A program made the position numbers and the translations under genes. From Desulfovibrio porci (GTDB lineage: Bacteria > Desulfobacterota > Desulfovibrionia > Desulfovibrionales > Desulfovibrionaceae): a stretch of 64,000 nucleotides of DNA. The stretch spans positions 95,134-159,133 of the forward strand of contig NZ_VUMH01000008.1 in assembly GCF_009696265.1 (NCBI RefSeq), written 5' to 3'. The notes under the pieces are model-generated. The model was given only the letters and a program-made list of their open reading frames with translations, had not been told where the DNA came from and ran no database searches. Positions 43,769 through 51,699 of this stretch are shown here, piece by piece. Every line of letters starts with the position of its first letter. The stretch's first letter is position 1.

Positions 43769-43829
43769 GCTGCCCGCTTTCGGCAGATTTGCGGGAGTGA
43801 CGGACGACGAGCCGGGAACAGGGTCATGC

Positions 43830-44039
43830 CTATTCTTCTTCCTTTTGCGAAGAGGAGAGCTTGTCCAGCAGGGCATAAATATCCGCTGCTTTCCAAACAG
43901 CGGTACGCGGGCCGAGTTTGATAGGCTTGGGGTAGCGTCCGCTCTTGCATCCCGCCCACCATGCACTGCGGCTGATGGGGATGAGTTCCAGAATCTGGCG
44001 CAATCGCAACAGGCCTTTAGTGTGCTCAGGTGTCGGCAT
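43830..44039 (-). CDS. AlpA-family transcriptional regulator 1
   Basis: 69 residues from ATG 44039, which follows AGGAGGGG by 6 bases; an upstream ATG is less likely. The AlpA winged helix-turn-helix is clear: LLRLRQILELIPISRSAWWA, SGRYPKPIKLGPRTAVWKAA, DIYALLDKL. AlpA proteins switch excision or integrase genes of P4-like elements. A second AlpA copy lies 380 bases away next to the integrase. This one is nearest the mobilization genes and may couple excision to transfer. Confidence 0.9.
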   Translation of the reverse strand: MPTPEHTKGLLRLRQILELIPISRSAWWAGCKSGRYPKPIKLGPRTAVWKAADIYALLDKLSSSQKEEE

Positions 44040-44419
44040 AATTTCCCCTCCTCGGTATTTTGCGCAGCATATCATGCCTTTTCCGGCGTTCCCGTTTTTT
44101 CTCCTGATTGCGCCATTGCATATGTCCCATATTGTCCCATGAAATACCTGTTATATTCTCAAAAATATATTTTTTATCTTGACAACTTTTTGAAATTCTT
44201 TGCACAGCAGTAAAACTTTTTGGAATAATTAGTTTTCTTATTTTTCTTGTTCCCCATGCTTTCCTTGTCTATATTCGGGTCTCATAGACATAAAAATATC
44301 CGGGAAAGCCTCTTGCGTACTGTGTATACTTTTGGACTTTTTGATACATATAAAGGCCGGTGCGTGCCTCTGAGGGGCATACACCGGCCTTGCCGTTTTC
44401 TGTCCGGGAAAGACAATAC
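44040..44419. other. AT-rich spacer between the two AlpA genes
   Basis: 380 bases without a gene. The right part holds the terminator of the integrase/AlpA2 unit (44353-44391). The left part is strongly AT-rich (A/T runs around 44155-44245) and probably contains the minus-strand promoter of AlpA1 and regulator sites; TTGACA occurs on the plus strand at 44179-44184 without a clear -10 partner. Confidence 0.45.
44353..44391 (-). terminator. terminator after AlpA2
   Basis: AAGGCCGGTG pairs with CACCGGCCTT (44353-44362 and 44382-44391) around a 19-base loop that contains a smaller hairpin (GCCTC/GAGGGGC). Read on the minus strand it is followed by TTATAT. It lies 28 bases past the AlpA2 stop and ends the integrase-AlpA2 transcript. 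Confidence 0.72.
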
Positions 44420-44641
44420 TCAATCCAGAGGAACTGCCTGTTCCTCACAAGCCGGGGAAGGAGCCTGCCTTATCAGGGCTGCAATGTCTGTACTTCTCCA
44501 TGCCGTCGTGCGCGGCCCCAGCTTGACGGGCTTGGGAAACCTGCCATCCCTGCATCCACGCCACCATGCGCTTTTGCTTACAGGGATCAGTTCAAGAACC
44601 TGCGGTAGGCGCAGCAAAGAATCTCCTGCCGGATATGTCAT
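44420..44641 (-). CDS. AlpA-family transcriptional regulator 2
   Basis: 73 residues, a clear paralogue of AlpA1: LLRLPQVLELIPVSKSAWWR, DGRFPKPVKLGPRTTAWRST, DIAALIRQ. AGGAGG precedes the ATG. It begins 18 bases after the integrase stop on the same strand, so it is probably cotranscribed with the integrase. It likely acts as an excisionase-type factor or regulator of the element. Confidence 0.9.
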   Translation of the reverse strand: MTYPAGDSLLRLPQVLELIPVSKSAWWRGCRDGRFPKPVKLGPRTTAWRSTDIAALIRQAPSPACEEQAVPLD

Positions 44642-44659
44642 GGCTTTCCTCCTGCTGTT

Positions 44660-45865
44660 TCAACATGTTTCACTGCATTGGCGGGCCTTTTCCCTCAAGT
44701 CATCGAGATAGTCAGACCATGTCTGCATCATATTGCGCCGTTCCGGCAGATACTGCGCATGGTTGTAGGCAGCCCGGACGGCGTCTCTGTGATCATGCGA
44801 AAGCTGCCGCTCTATCCAGTCGCTATTGAAACCCATTTCATTGAGCAGCGTCGAGGCCATTGAACGGAAGCCATGAATGCACATTTCGCTCCCGGAGTAT
44901 CCCTTGCGCCGGAGTGCGGCCAGCATGGTTGACTTCTGGATCGGCTTTTCCATGTAGCGTGCAGATGGAAAAAGGTAACGGCCATTGCCTGAAAACCGGT
45001 GTAACTCCCGCAGAATTTGCAGTACCTGCCGGGAAAGGGGGACTATGTGCATTTCGCGCTTTTTCATCCTCTCCGCAGGGATGCGCCATTCTGCCCGCTC
45101 CAGATCGAATTCTGTCCACTCTGCCCAGATCAGCTCTTTTTCTCTCACAAAAACATGCGGCATGATCCGCAGGGCGCAGGTAACGGGATAGTAGCCGGGG
45201 TGTTCATCAAACTCCAAAAGGAGTTTACCGATCCTGTTCTTGTCCAGAATTGTCGGATGATGCTTCGGCCTCTTGGTACGGATTGCGCCTCTGAGGTCTG
45301 CGGTTACGTCATGTCTGGCGCGTGAGGTGGCAATGGCATAACGGAAGACGCGCCCGCAGAGCTGAATGAGCAGATGGGCTTGATTCAGCCTGTCCTGCTT
45401 TTCAAAGGGCTTTACGAACGCCAGAATGTCTGCCGCCTCAATCTGGGTTATCGGCATGGAACCGATATGAGGAAAAATATGCTGCTCCAGACAATGCAGC
45501 AGATGGGCCCTTCCTGCCGGCAAAATGTGGACTGTCTGCGTTTCCTGCCATTCCAGCGCAATATTTTTGAAGGAATTGGCTTCTTCCGCTTCTCTGGCGG
45601 CTCTGGCCGCCTTTTTATGCTGCGCTGGGTCTATGCCGTCCGCAAGGAGCTTTTTAGCCTCGTCGCGCTTTTCACGGGCCTTCTTCAACGTGACCGTTGG
45701 GTACTCCCCGAAACTGAGGAGCTTGCTCTTCTTGTTGAAGCGATAGGCCATGCGCCACAGCTTGCTGCCGCTGGTCGGAATATAGAGAAACAGGCCGCCT
45801 CCATCCGCGTATTTTCTGGCCTTTTCTGCGGGCTTCAGGCTTTTGATGTAGGTATCGGTAAGCAT
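44660..45865 (-). CDS. P4-type tyrosine integrase
   Basis: 401 residues of the DUF4102/P4-integrase type. The N-terminal arm-binding domain is typical (LTDTYIKSLKPAEKARKYAD, GGGLFLYIPTSGSKLWRMAY, LSFGEYPTVTLKKAREKRDE). The catalytic domain has the first Arg (CALRIMPHVFVREKELIWAE), the HGFRSMAST box and the end region with the nucleophilic Tyr (QLSHDHRDAVRAAYNHAQY). All catalytic residues appear present. It is the rightmost gene of the nested element, 245 bases from the ICE junction, as expected for an integrase beside its attachment site. Confidence 0.93.
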   Translation of the reverse strand: MLTDTYIKSLKPAEKARKYADGGGLFLYIPTSGSKLWRMAYRFNKKSKLLSFGEYPTVTLKKAREKRDEAKKLLADGIDPAQHKKAARAAREAEEANSFKNIALEWQETQTVHILPAGRAHLLHCLEQHIFPHIGSMPITQIEAADILAFVKPFEKQDRLNQAHLLIQLCGRVFRYAIATSRARHDVTADLRGAIRTKRPKHHPTILDKNRIGKLLLEFDEHPGYYPVTCALRIMPHVFVREKELIWAEWTEFDLERAEWRIPAERMKKREMHIVPLSRQVLQILRELHRFSGNGRYLFPSARYMEKPIQKSTMLAALRRKGYSGSEMCIHGFRSMASTLLNEMGFNSDWIERQLSHDHRDAVRAAYNHAQYLPERRNMMQTWSDYLDDLREKARQCSETC

Positions 45866-45970
45866 GGACAGACCTCCCTGAAGGACGTTGCAGGAGCCTT
45901 TTGGGGCTTTTATCCGCTTATTTGTGCAATTTCAAAGTGTTACACGATTTCCCTTTTGGGGCATCCCAAG

Positions 45971-46036
45971 TTTTGATACCCACATATATACCCACAAAAA
46001 TGCAGGCTGCAAGCGGACTTCTCTGGACTATCCAGA
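45971..46036. other. attachment-like region at the integrase end
   Basis: TTTTGATACCC, seven bases, TACCC at 45971-45993 repeats the left-end site (31073-31095). A 15-bp palindrome, TCTGGA-CTA-TCCAGA, lies at 46022-46036 and could be the core bound by the integrase. The next 75 bases to the broken icmO gene are AT-rich. I cannot say which part is the crossover core. Confidence 0.55.
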
Positions 46037-46110
46037 CTACCGCTCAAAAATATTTCACAATAAAAATAACATATTATGTAAAAACAAAGACTACTGTGAA
46101 TCTCAATCCA

Positions 46111-47199
46111 CTGTTGCATGATGGCGTCCGCGAAGTCCACTTCCCCATCTTCCGCGCCGTAGATGTGGGAATAGGTGTCGGTCAGGCTGGAAAGCGCCTT
46201 GCCGAAATAGCTCTGAGCATACCCGAATTGTTCCGCGAAGGACGGCGGCTGGTCTTTCATTTCCCGTCCGGCGATCCAGCCCGATGTTCCGAGAGCCGCC
46301 TGGATGGAGGCGCGGGATTCCTGATCCAGTTCAGGATGCAGGGCCAGAGCCACGCATTTTTCCAGAGCCAGGGCATCACGGATGATTGAGGTGGAGAGCT
46401 TGAGCAGTCCCTTGTCCCGCAAGTCCACCAGAGCGTACATGACGCCGGAAATCAGGGCTTGCGCCTTGTCCGCGAAAATGGAATTGGCTCCATCCGAAGC
46501 GGGCATGAGAGAAACAAGAAGCTGCGTCAGGGCTTCCGCCGAGCCGAATGTGAACGGGTTGTTGGTGTTGGAAAGACGGCGCGGGGACTTGCCCTTGACC
46601 TTGCCTGACGTGCCGTAGTTCAACACGCGGAAGTCGTCATCTCGGCCAAGGAACCGGGCCATCTGCCATATCTGGACAGCCAGCTTGGGACTGGCCTTGG
46701 GGTCGATGTAGAACAGCCCGGATGCTGTGGCCAGAGCGTTGTAGGACAGGGAAACCAGAGTTTCCGTTTTGCCGGAACCAGTCGTGCCGAAGAGCAGGCA
46801 ATGGGTGAGAATATCCTTGGCTTTCAGCCAAAGCTCCTGTTTGTCCTGAAGCCGGTTGCCGAGAAAGAAGATGCCTTCAGGTCTGGCAAAACCGCCCCGT
46901 CCGGGCAGGGGATCGCCTCTGTCCGTACCGTACAGGCCCATCGGCATACGGAACGGCAGGCGTTCGCCGTTCACGCAGGCGCAGCGGGCAAGGAACAGAG
47001 CGATGCCAACCAAAAACAACGGCGTCGCCAGAACGGGGAAGAGGAACAGACACACCCCCGCGCCGAACATTCCACCGATTTGCACCTGGCCGAGCTTGAG
47101 CGCGTCCGCGAGACGTTGCGAGGGGGAGCGTACATCACGGTGCAGGCGTTTACGTTCCTGTGTTTCGTGGTCTTCCAGACCTCTGATGGTTCTGTTCAT
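46111..47199 (-). pseudogene. IcmO/DotL-like coupling protein, N-terminal part
   Basis: The first 363 residues of a type IVB coupling ATPase (TrbC/IcmO class). There are two membrane helices (FGAGVCLFLFPVLATPLFLV region), Walker A HCLLFGTTGSGKTETLV (about 134-150), GLFYIDPKASPKL, NPFTFGSAEALTQLLVSLMP and SYFGKALSSLTDTYSHIYGA. After the DFADAIMQQ-type motif at 46111 the frame continues for 56 foreign codons and stops at 45940. Full-length members are about 750 residues or more, so Walker B and the rest are gone. Without it the ICE could not present DNA to its channel. Confidence 0.85.
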
Positions 47200-47210
47200 A
47201 AGTGGAACCT

Positions 47211-48569
47211 CTAGTAGTATTCGTCAGCTAAGTGTTCATCTTCATTGGCGTCGTATTCGGGGTTTTCTTCCGGGGGGCAGAGAACCACATCCGCGTCCGG
47301 CGGCGATTCAATGGAAGAAGTTTCAGCCTCGGAGTTTGAAGTTTCGGCGGCGTCAGCGGGCGGAACCGGGATTGTTTCCGGCATGGGCGGCACAAAGATT
47401 TCCGTCAGCCAGCCCTGGGCGGAAAGGGCTTCCCTGAGACTTGCCACGGCGGGAGCCACATGCGGTTTTGTCAAAGTCTTCCTTTCTTTTTCTTCCGCCG
47501 TGTAGTGCGCCCAGGGCGCAAAACCTTCGGCCCATGCCGCGCGTCCTCCGCACTGATTGAGCGCGTACCAGAGCGGACGATCCAGCGGGCGGAGCCAGAG
47601 GAACTGCGAACTGGCCAGCACGCCTTTCTGTCGCGCCCGATACAGCAACGCCATGAACCAAGGCAGTTCATAGGCGGCATGGATGCTCAGACACTTCTCG
47701 TTCAACACGGAAGCATGGCGTTCCCATTGCGTTTTCAGCTTGTTGGCAAAGTCGCCGTCCTCCAGAAGAGGACAAGACGCCTGCCCGGTTTCCTCGCGGT
47801 AGGAGAGGGAAACGGCGTCGAGAAGAGCGACGCATCCCTTCTTGTCCCCGCCCGCATAGGCCAGAAAAGCGACGGCCAGAGCGCGACGGCAGGGCGACAA
47901 GCCCTCGTAGCCCTCAAAGCGTTTGCCGAGCTGTTCCGTCAGCACACGAAGCGCTTTTTCTCCATCCAGCCGGGCGTTGCCCCAGGCGGGCAGTTCCGTG
48001 GACGGCAGGCCGTTTTTCAGGGCCTGTCCCGGCGTGAACGCTTTCCCCTGTTCATCAAGCAGTAATCCATTCTCCAGAGCGAACTGCACCGGTGTCCGGG
48101 CGATTTTCCACGGCCCGGAATCATGGGATTCCGGCGAGAGCAGATACTTGCCGCGCCCCACCACAGGCCGCAGACAAGGGAAGGACTCCGCGTTGTTCCG
48201 GAGCAGGCTTTCCATATTGAAGCGGCGGACAAGACTGCCCACGCGCCCCATGAAGATGGCGGCCACGCCGAACAGAACGAGCAGCAGCGCAAAGGGCCAG
48301 CGAATCCACGAGCCGGTGTAGCGCAGGACTTTTTGCATGGTTTCCCAGGACAGGGAGGCCGGATCGGCTTCCGCGATACGCGCCCACGCGGTTTGCGCTT
48401 CCTCAAAGAATGGCGCGAAGACCTGAATCTGGGCTTCGGCCAACGCCAGCAGCGGCCTGTTCACATCATCCGCATACACGACATAGAGGGCGGGCAGCAG
48501 CACAAAGACGAAAACCAGAAAGGCGCACCATAAGAAAAGGTGGTCATCCCTGTTATCCCGACCGTTCAT
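47211..48569 (-). CDS. IcmP/DotM-like type IVB secretion protein
   Basis: 452 residues. Two N-terminal helices (HLFLWCAFLVFVFVLLPALY, about 10-30, and WPFALLLVLFGVAAIFM, about 91-107) precede a large cytoplasmic domain. The DotM/TrbA features include ARTPVQFALENGLLLDE, FLAYAGGDKKGCVALLDAVS, HAAYELPWFMALLYRARQKG and LASSQFLWLRPLDRPLWYAL. DotM is part of the coupling complex with DotL, encoded next. It has an acidic Pro/Glu-rich tail. Only 11 bases separate it from the broken icmO gene. Confidence 0.88.
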   Translation of the reverse strand: MNGRDNRDDHLFLWCAFLVFVFVLLPALYVVYADDVNRPLLALAEAQIQVFAPFFEEAQTAWARIAEADPASLSWETMQKVLRYTGSWIRWPFALLLVLFGVAAIFMGRVGSLVRRFNMESLLRNNAESFPCLRPVVGRGKYLLSPESHDSGPWKIARTPVQFALENGLLLDEQGKAFTPGQALKNGLPSTELPAWGNARLDGEKALRVLTEQLGKRFEGYEGLSPCRRALAVAFLAYAGGDKKGCVALLDAVSLSYREETGQASCPLLEDGDFANKLKTQWERHASVLNEKCLSIHAAYELPWFMALLYRARQKGVLASSQFLWLRPLDRPLWYALNQCGGRAAWAEGFAPWAHYTAEEKERKTLTKPHVAPAVASLREALSAQGWLTEIFVPPMPETIPVPPADAAETSNSEAETSSIESPPDADVVLCPPEENPEYDANEDEHLADEYY

Positions 48570-49081
48570 TGTCCCGCCTCCCGCTCAAGAACGGAGAGCG
48601 TGAAAAGCCCGTCCCGGCGCAGCCGTTCCAGATTGCTTTTTACGCGCCGGATATAGGCATCCCGGCGATGCGGCGTCCGGGAGTGATACGCGCCGATGGC
48701 CTGCCAGAGACTGCCCGTGCGCTGATACTCCTTCCGCAGCAGCCAGGCCGCCGCATACGCATTGACACGGCCATCACGGAGTACGGCGTCAGGCGAAATG
48801 CCCATCGCGGCCAACTCGTTAAGATGAATGGTGTTGACCTGAAACGGCCCGATGTCCCATGTGCCGTTCCTGTTGCTCAGGGCTTCCCCGGTTTTTCCGC
48901 CTTCCGTGGCGAGAATGGCGAAGAGCGCGGCGACGGGCATTCCGCTGATGCGGGCGGCGTCCAGAACGCAGTCAGCTGTCAGCGGTCGCATGGACGGCAA
49001 AACAACTCTTGTCCGGTCAGCGGCAAAGGCCGCATCCGGCAACAACCACAGAGCGGCGAAAAGAAAGATTACCGTTCTCAT
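48566..49081 (-). CDS. lytic transglycosylase of the conjugation apparatus
   Basis: 171 residues from ATG 49081, where a signal peptide begins (MRTVIFLFAALWLLPDAAFA). The SLT-type core is ALFAILATEGGKTGEALSNR with the catalytic Glu (ATEGG), then NGTWDIGPFQVNTIHLNEL and AYAAAWLLRKEYQRTGSLWQ, then IGAYHSRTPHRRDAYIRRV. Such enzymes open the cell wall for the transfer channel. It overlaps icmP by 4 bases and the preceding exported-protein gene by 4 bases. Confidence 0.9.
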   Translation of the reverse strand: MRTVIFLFAALWLLPDAAFAADRTRVVLPSMRPLTADCVLDAARISGMPVAALFAILATEGGKTGEALSNRNGTWDIGPFQVNTIHLNELAAMGISPDAVLRDGRVNAYAAAWLLRKEYQRTGSLWQAIGAYHSRTPHRRDAYIRRVKSNLERLRRDGLFTLSVLEREAGQ

Positions 49082-49494
49082 TGAAGTTTTCCCGTAATTT
49101 TGACGACATAATCCCCACCGGTGCCGTAGACCTTGAAGGGGTTGTTGCCGCCCATGCCGTTGACGGCGTTGTTGACCTGATTGTGAGCCTCGTTGATTTT
49201 CCGGTTGATGTAGGAATTGACCTGACTGCACATGCCCGCGACAATCTGATCCATGCTCGGCAGAGTCACGCCGAGAGAAAAAGCATCACCAATGGCATTG
49301 ACGGAGCCGAGGCAGCCGGAAAGCGCGTCCCGTTCGGTTTCCGGGTCGGGCATGAGAATGTCGTGCGAGTCCGATACCCTGTTGTTGCGTTCCTGAATCG
49401 CGCTGCCCACGGCGTCCTGCATATCCTGACAGGAACCGGCGAAACACGGCGCGGCCAGAACCATGCACAAGAGAAACATGGCAATATATTTCAT
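49078..49494 (-). CDS. exported conjugation-operon protein
   Basis: 138 residues with a signal peptide (MKYIAMFLLCMVLAAPCFAG). The mature part has three cysteines, a helical middle (MDQIVAGMCSQVNSYINRKI) and a Gly/Asn-rich end (NAVNGMGGNNPFKVYGTGGD). Its place between topB and the lytic transglycosylase within the transfer operon suggests a periplasmic transfer component, perhaps equivalent to TraL of IncI plasmids. No motif proves that. Confidence 0.65.
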   Translation of the reverse strand: MKYIAMFLLCMVLAAPCFAGSCQDMQDAVGSAIQERNNRVSDSHDILMPDPETERDALSGCLGSVNAIGDAFSLGVTLPSMDQIVAGMCSQVNSYINRKINEAHNQVNNAVNGMGGNNPFKVYGTGGDYVVKITGKLQ

Positions 49495-49577
49495 GTCGCT
49501 GTCTCCAAATAATGGGGGTCAAGGGGCATCATGCCCCTTGCGGGGGAGTGGGGGGCAGCGCCCCCACATCTTCCGTT

Positions 49578-51698
49578 CTATTTTCCTCTTTTCTTTGCGT
49601 TGAAATCAGGAGCGCCGTTCGGAGCGACGGGCCAGGTCTTTTTGCATCCGGGGTAGCCGGAGCAGCCGTAGAACTCGCCTTTCGCGCCGGAGCGTTTGAC
49701 GAGGGGCTTGCCGCAGGCCGGGCAGGCGTATTCCGAAAGAGCGGGTTTGGGCCTGGCCTTGCCGGGCCTGCCGTTTTCGTCGGGCAGGATGACCTTGCAG
49801 TCGGGATACGCCGTGCAGCCCCAGAACCACGAACCGTCCTTCTTGCGCTTGCGGCGGTTCAGGGCTGCGCCGCAGGAAGGACAAGGAAAGGCGGGCTTGC
49901 CGTCACCCAGAATGGGGGCAAGCAAATCCGGCAGAATCTTCTTCTGCTCCGCAAGAAAGGCGTCGAGCGTTTCCCTGCCCTGGGCGATGGCTTCAAGGCG
50001 GGACTCCCATTCCGCCGTGGTAATGGGGTCTTTGAGCGCGGGCGGGGTGAGGTCGATGATTTCCCGGCCCAGCGGCGTGGAAACGATGGACTTCTTGTCA
50101 AGCGCCAGATAGCCGCGCTCTTTGAGCGTTTCGAGAACCTTTGCGCGGGTGGCCTCGGTGCCGATGCCTTTGGTTTCCCTGAGCGTGGCTCTGGCCTCGG
50201 CGTCGCCCACAAAACGGTGGACATTGGCCATCGCCTCGATGAGCGTCCCCTCGGAGAAACGGGAAGGCGGGGAAGTCTTTTTCTTTACGCTTTCCACGGT
50301 GCGACAGGTCACGGCATCACCCTGTTCAACCGGCGGCAGGGATTCCTCTTCCTGCCTGTCGTCATCCTCGTCTTTGGAGAAGGCCGTCCATCCGGCATCC
50401 ACCACGCGCCGCCCCGTGACTTCCCAACGGGTATCGGCAAGGTTGAGGACGATTTTTCGCGCTTCATAACGCATGGGCGGGTGGAATTGCAGACAAAACG
50501 CCGTGGCAATCATGAAATAGAGGGAGCGTTCCTCCATTTTGAGATTGTCCGGGGGCAGTTCGCCTGTGGGCGCGATGGCGTGGTGCGCGGTGACTTTTCC
50601 CGTATTCCACGCGGCGCTTTTGAGCGAGGCGTCAGTCTTTCCCGCCACCTGTTCCAGACCGGGAAGCGAGGAAAGCGCGGCCAGCACGGCGGCGGCTTCT
50701 TGATACTGCTCAACCGGCAGATAGCGGCAGTCTGTTCTGGGATAGGTGGTCAGCTTGCGCTCATAGAGGGATTGCGCGGTATCCAGCACTTCCTGAGCCG
50801 ACATGCCGAGTTGGGCGGAAGCAGCTTTTTGCAGGGAGGAAAGACTGTGCGGCAGGGGCGCGGCCTTGCTTTTGCTCTCCCGCAGGGATTCCGTGACAAC
50901 GCCCTCCACGCCGTTGACCCGTTCAAGAACGGCGGCAACCTGGGAGAAATCCACGAGCCGCCCGGAAGCGTCCAGACCGGCCTGCATCTCGGAGGGCACG
51001 AAGTTCGCCGTAAATTCTCCGGCGGCATGGGTGAGTGAGGCCCGCAGCACGAAATAGTCCGTGGGCGTGAAGTTGGTAATCTCCCTGTCGCGGGCAACGA
51101 CCAGAGCAAGCGTGGGCGTCTGGACGCGACCCAGGGAAAGCGTTTCGGAACGTCCGCCTTCTCTTCCCTTGATGGTCAGGGCGCGTGTGGCGTTGATGCC
51201 CACCAGCCAGTCGGCCAGACTTCTGGCGCGGGCGGCGTCGCGCAAAGGCGCATAGGGCGTATTGTCCCTGATGCCGTTCAGGGCGATGCGGACGGATTTG
51301 TCATCCAGAGACGGCAGCCAGATACGGGCAACCGGGGCGCGATATTTGAAATGCTCCAGCACTTCGTCCACGAGAAGCTGACCCTCGCGGTCGGGATCGC
51401 CCGCGTTGACCACGGAATCGGCCTCGCGCAGCAGGGAGCCGATGACGGCAAGCTGTTTGGCGGAGTCCTTTTTGACCTTGTATTTCCATTCAGAAGGAAT
51501 GATGGGCAGGTGTTCGCGCCGCCATTGAGCGTATTCGGGCTTGTATTCCTGCGGCCAGGCAAGTTCGAGCATGTGCCCGAAGCACCATGTCACCACATCG
51601 CTACCGCAGCGGATGCAGCCGCTCTCCGTGCGACCGTTGCCCAGGCCGTTGGCGATGGCTTTTGCAAGATTGGGTTTTTCGGCAATGAAAAGTCGCAT
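49578..51698 (-). CDS. topB: DNA topoisomerase III
   Basis: 706 residues of the type IA topoisomerase family. The TOPRIM domain starts MRLFIAEKPNLAKAIANGLG and includes the acidic motif NAGDPDREGQLLVDEVLEHF. The active-site region is YERKLTTYPRTDCRYLPV (catalytic Tyr in TTYPRTD), and AHHAIAPTGE is also typical. The C-terminus has two four-cysteine zinc ribbons (FPCPSCGAALNRRKRKKDGS and EYACPACGKPLVKRSGAKGE). TopB genes are regular passengers of IncI-like and other ICEs and may unlink or process transferred DNA. It starts one base left of the ArdC-like gene's stop, on the same strand. Confidence 0.95.
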   Translation of the reverse strand: MRLFIAEKPNLAKAIANGLGNGRTESGCIRCGSDVVTWCFGHMLELAWPQEYKPEYAQWRREHLPIIPSEWKYKVKKDSAKQLAVIGSLLREADSVVNAGDPDREGQLLVDEVLEHFKYRAPVARIWLPSLDDKSVRIALNGIRDNTPYAPLRDAARARSLADWLVGINATRALTIKGREGGRSETLSLGRVQTPTLALVVARDREITNFTPTDYFVLRASLTHAAGEFTANFVPSEMQAGLDASGRLVDFSQVAAVLERVNGVEGVVTESLRESKSKAAPLPHSLSSLQKAASAQLGMSAQEVLDTAQSLYERKLTTYPRTDCRYLPVEQYQEAAAVLAALSSLPGLEQVAGKTDASLKSAAWNTGKVTAHHAIAPTGELPPDNLKMEERSLYFMIATAFCLQFHPPMRYEARKIVLNLADTRWEVTGRRVVDAGWTAFSKDEDDDRQEEESLPPVEQGDAVTCRTVESVKKKTSPPSRFSEGTLIEAMANVHRFVGDAEARATLRETKGIGTEATRAKVLETLKERGYLALDKKSIVSTPLGREIIDLTPPALKDPITTAEWESRLEAIAQGRETLDAFLAEQKKILPDLLAPILGDGKPAFPCPSCGAALNRRKRKKDGSWFWGCTAYPDCKVILPDENGRPGKARPKPALSEYACPACGKPLVKRSGAKGEFYGCSGYPGCKKTWPVAPNGAPDFNAKKRGK

Positions 51699-51699
51699 A

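Larger units (their letters stand above)
43136..43829. other. non-coding mobilization control region
   Basis: About 690 bases between the MobC-type gene and the first AlpA gene. It holds the oriT2 candidate (43524-43561) and a long inverted repeat (43724-43768). A minus-strand frame of 276 codons crosses it, but it has no family likeness and its composition follows the structured repeats, so I do not call it. The rest shows no gene. The promoter for the mobilization operon is presumably near 43150-43250. Confidence 0.5.
31001..46110. mobile_element. nested mobilizable defence element
   Basis: The two boundaries are where ICE coding sequence stops abruptly: a DarB-like gene at about 31000 and an icmO-like gene at 46110. 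Between them lie a type ISP restriction gene, Gabija, a five-gene mobilization set with oriT, two AlpA regulators and a P4-type integrase at the right end. TACCC-N7-TACCC sites lie near both ends (31079-31095 and 45977-45993), both preceded by TTTTGA. It has no conjugation machinery of its own and would need the ICE or another helper. The exact recombination core is not resolved. Confidence 0.72.

Noticed and set aside
43132..43962. Minus-strand frame of 276 codons over the oriT2 region
   Set aside because: It crosses inverted repeats and the AlpA gene in another frame, lacks a credible start and looks unlike a protein.
49512..51038. Plus-strand frame of 508 codons
   Set aside because: Antisense shadow of topB; Gly/Arg/Phe-rich with no recognisable domain.
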